Assembly: GCA_029564935.1 (NCBI GenBank)
Contig: JAKQPD010000348.1
Span: 1 to 36,912, forward strand
Reading direction: 5' to 3'
Source: Bacteroidota bacterium
Lineage (GTDB): Bacteria > Bacteroidota > Bacteroidia > Bacteroidales > VadinHA17
DNA: 36,912 nt
In this document: in pieces, positions 35,142 to 36,912 of the stretch
Layout: every line of letters starts with the position of its first letter
Position numbering within the stretch: the stretch's first letter is position 1
Made by a program: the position numbers and the translations under genes
The notes under the pieces: model-generated
What the model saw: the letters and a program-made list of their open reading frames with translations, nothing else
The model's database searches: none
What the model was told of the DNA's origin: nothing

Positions 35142-36912
35142 CTATTCTCCTGAAAACTGAACCAGTAACTCCCTGTAAGTTGTTAATATCCGGGATTTTG
35201 ATATGAATCCCACATAATATCCGTTATCCAGTACCGGGAGATTCCATGCCCCGGTCTTCCTGAAGGTTTCCATAACTGTCTCAATGTTTTCCTTCTTATC
35301 TATATATGACGGAGGAATTGTCATTAGATCCTTTACAAAAGTAGTCTGGTACAGATCGGTATTGAACATGATCTCCCTCACATCATCGAGTGAGACTACT
35401 CCTTCAAGAATATTGTAATTATCAACAACAGGGAAAAGGTTACGTCTGGACTTTGAAATAGCCTGTACAAGATCACCCAGTGTGTCACCGGGCTTCACCT
35501 TGACAAGATCAAGTTCAATATCTTTCTTCCAGTCCATCATAGTCATCACCGCCTTATCCTTGTCGTGGGTTATCAGCTCTCCCCTTTCCGCAAGCTGGAC
35601 ATGGTAAATTGAGTGTGGTTCGAAGCTCCTGACCGTAATATACGAAACTGTGGATGTAATTATAAGAGGTATCAGGAGGTCATAACCTCCTGTAATTTCA
35701 GCTATAAGAAATATTGATGTAAGCGGAGCATGCATCACACCGGCCATCATACCTGCCATTCCCACCAGAACGAACCTGTTGTCAGCAAGGTCAACCTTAA
35801 AGAGCTTGTTCAGAATGTCGGAAATAAGGTACCCGTTTATACCCCCGATGAATAATGTCGGAGCAAAAATCCCCCCTACCCCGCCTCCGCCATTTGTAAC
35901 ACTCGAAGCGACGACCTTTAATAAAACCAGGCCTGCCATGAACAGGGCTATAATAAGATAATTATCCTGAAACGAGCTGATAATTGTATTACCAAACACT
36001 GCTCCGGTATCTCCGTTCAGGAAAAGCATTATTGTATCATAACCTTCTCCGTAAAACGGGGGGAAGATGAATATGAGTATCCCAAGTATTGCCCCTCCTA
36101 TTATCATCCGGATGTAAATATTCCTGATCTTTTCGAATTTACTTTCAATAAACAGGGTCGTTCTTGAGAAGTAAAGGGATAAGATTCCTGACCCGACTCC
36201 CAGAAAAAGATACCAGGGGATATTTCTTATATTAAACGCCTCCGTTATTGTAAATGAAAATAAAACCTCATCTCCCATCAGAAAATATGTGGTAGTGGCT
36301 GCAGTTACCGAGGAAATCAGAAGGGGTACGATAGATGACATTGTAAGATCGAGCATCAGAATCTCGATCGTAAAAACTATCCCTGCAATCGGCGCATTGA
36401 AGATCCCTGCAATTGCTCCTGCAGCCCCGCATCCGATAAGAAGTGTAATGCTTTTGTAATTCAGTTTGAAGAATTTCCCGATCGCCGAACCTATTGAAGA
36501 GCCGGTAAGTACGACAGGTGCCTCTGCACCCACCGATCCGCCGAAACCGATGGTGATCGTTGAAGCTATTACAGATGTCCAGGTGTTATGAGGCTTTAGC
36601 AGACTTTTCTTCTTTGAAATTGCATATAGAACCCTGCTCACTCCATGTCCGATGTTATCTTTTACTATATATTTTACAAACAGGACGGTCAGGAACATTC
36701 CTGCCAGGGGAAGAGCCAGATAGAGATAACTCCCGGATTCCATATTAATACCTTTTGAAAGGAAGCGATGGAGGTAATGGATCCCGTTCTTAAGTATAAT
36801 GGCAGCGACAGCACTCAGCAGACCTGTTGCCAGACTGAGTACGTAAATAAGATTTACCTGTTCTGTATCCTCGGCTTCAGGTTGAAATATCTTTCTTAAA
36901 AACCTGCTTCTT
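35142..36912 (-). CDS. ClC-family chloride channel/transporter with C-terminal CBS pair, 5'-truncated
   Basis: The frame stays open to the window edge: upstream of Met at 36743 it reads VNLIYVLSLATGLLSAVAAI, a ClC first helix, so the true start is outside. At least 589 residues are visible. ClC signatures are GFGGSVGAEAPVVLTGSSIG (with the gating Glu in GAEAP), GIFNAPIAGIVFTIEIL, and GGVGGIFAPTLFIGG. Two CBS domains follow (LFPVVDNYNILEGVVSLDD and WNLPVLDNGYYVGFISKSR), which usually bind adenine nucleotides and tune gating. Whether it is a channel or an H+/Cl- exchanger cannot be settled here. Confidence 0.94.
   Translation of the reverse strand, partial: RSRFLRKIFQPEAEDTEQVNLIYVLSLATGLLSAVAAIILKNGIHYLHRFLSKGINMESGSYLYLALPLAGMFLTVLFVKYIVKDNIGHGVSRVLYAISKKKSLLKPHNTWTSVIASTITIGFGGSVGAEAPVVLTGSSIGSAIGKFFKLNYKSITLLIGCGAAGAIAGIFNAPIAGIVFTIEILMLDLTMSSIVPLLISSVTAATTTYFLMGDEVLFSFTITEAFNIRNIPWYLFLGVGSGILSLYFSRTTLFIESKFEKIRNIYIRMIIGGAILGILIFIFPPFYGEGYDTIMLFLNGDTGAVFGNTIISSFQDNYLIIALFMAGLVLLKVVASSVTNGGGGVGGIFAPTLFIGGINGYLISDILNKLFKVDLADNRFVLVGMAGMMAGVMHAPLTSIFLIAEITGGYDLLIPLIITSTVSYITVRSFEPHSIYHVQLAERGELITHDKDKAVMTMMDWKKDIELDLVKVKPGDTLGDLVQAISKSRRNLFPVVDNYNILEGVVSLDDVREIMFNTDLYQTTFVKDLMTIPPSYIDKKENIETVMETFRKTGAWNLPVLDNGYYVGFISKSRILTTYRELLVQFSGE

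Overview
The window looks like a chromosomal segment of a Bacteroidota bacterium, probably Bacteroidales/Marinilabiliales-like (order is a guess). Signs are several -7 boxes of the Bacteroidota form TAnnTTTG, almost no Shine-Dalgarno sequences, a small acidic DUF2795 protein beginning MYWTLELA, an RNF operon in the order rseC-rnfB-C-D-G-E-A, a large TamB protein beside tsaD, a SurA/OstA envelope cluster, and an ExbB-ExbD-TonB module. Nearly all genes are housekeeping or envelope genes. There is no phage, insertion sequence, CRISPR array, rRNA or tRNA that I can see.

Layout. 1-504: 3' end of a DUF1080 (3-keto-disaccharide hydrolase-like) gene. 505-1055: the only gene-free stretch over 300 bp; it holds two heptamer tandem arrays flanking a pair of inverted, hairpin-rich repeat units. 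1056-2984 (-): recQ. 3127-10381 (+): guaB, then three foldase-type genes and an OstA-like gene, overlapping or nearly so; together they suggest an outer-membrane biogenesis set. 10362-12822 (-): DUF2795, PduO-type adenosyltransferase, an ABC ATPase and a methyltransferase. 12905-15010 (+): recG. 15087-20533 (+): RseC-like protein and the full RNF complex, an ion-pumping ferredoxin:NAD oxidoreductase. 20579-21592 (-): Gfo/Idh/MocA oxidoreductase, with short tandem repeats at both ends. 21798-23716 (+): membrane J-protein and an APC permease. 23675-26501 (-): SiaC-like protein, ketopantoate reductase family protein, tsaD and an orphan AbrB-like regulator. 26739-33358 (+): tamB and exbB-exbD-tonB. 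33362 to the window end (-): single-domain response regulator, glyA and a 5'-truncated ClC channel with CBS domains.

No obvious novel defence or biosynthetic system is present. The signals most worth following are non-coding. (1) Three different heptamer arrays, each touching or within a few bases of a stop codon. (2) A pair of inverted repeat units whose stems differ in sequence but keep base pairing. (3) An AT-rich palindrome cluster between abrB and tamB whose 16-bp core recurs exactly upstream of exbB, suggesting one regulator may link TamB with the ExbBD-TonB motor.
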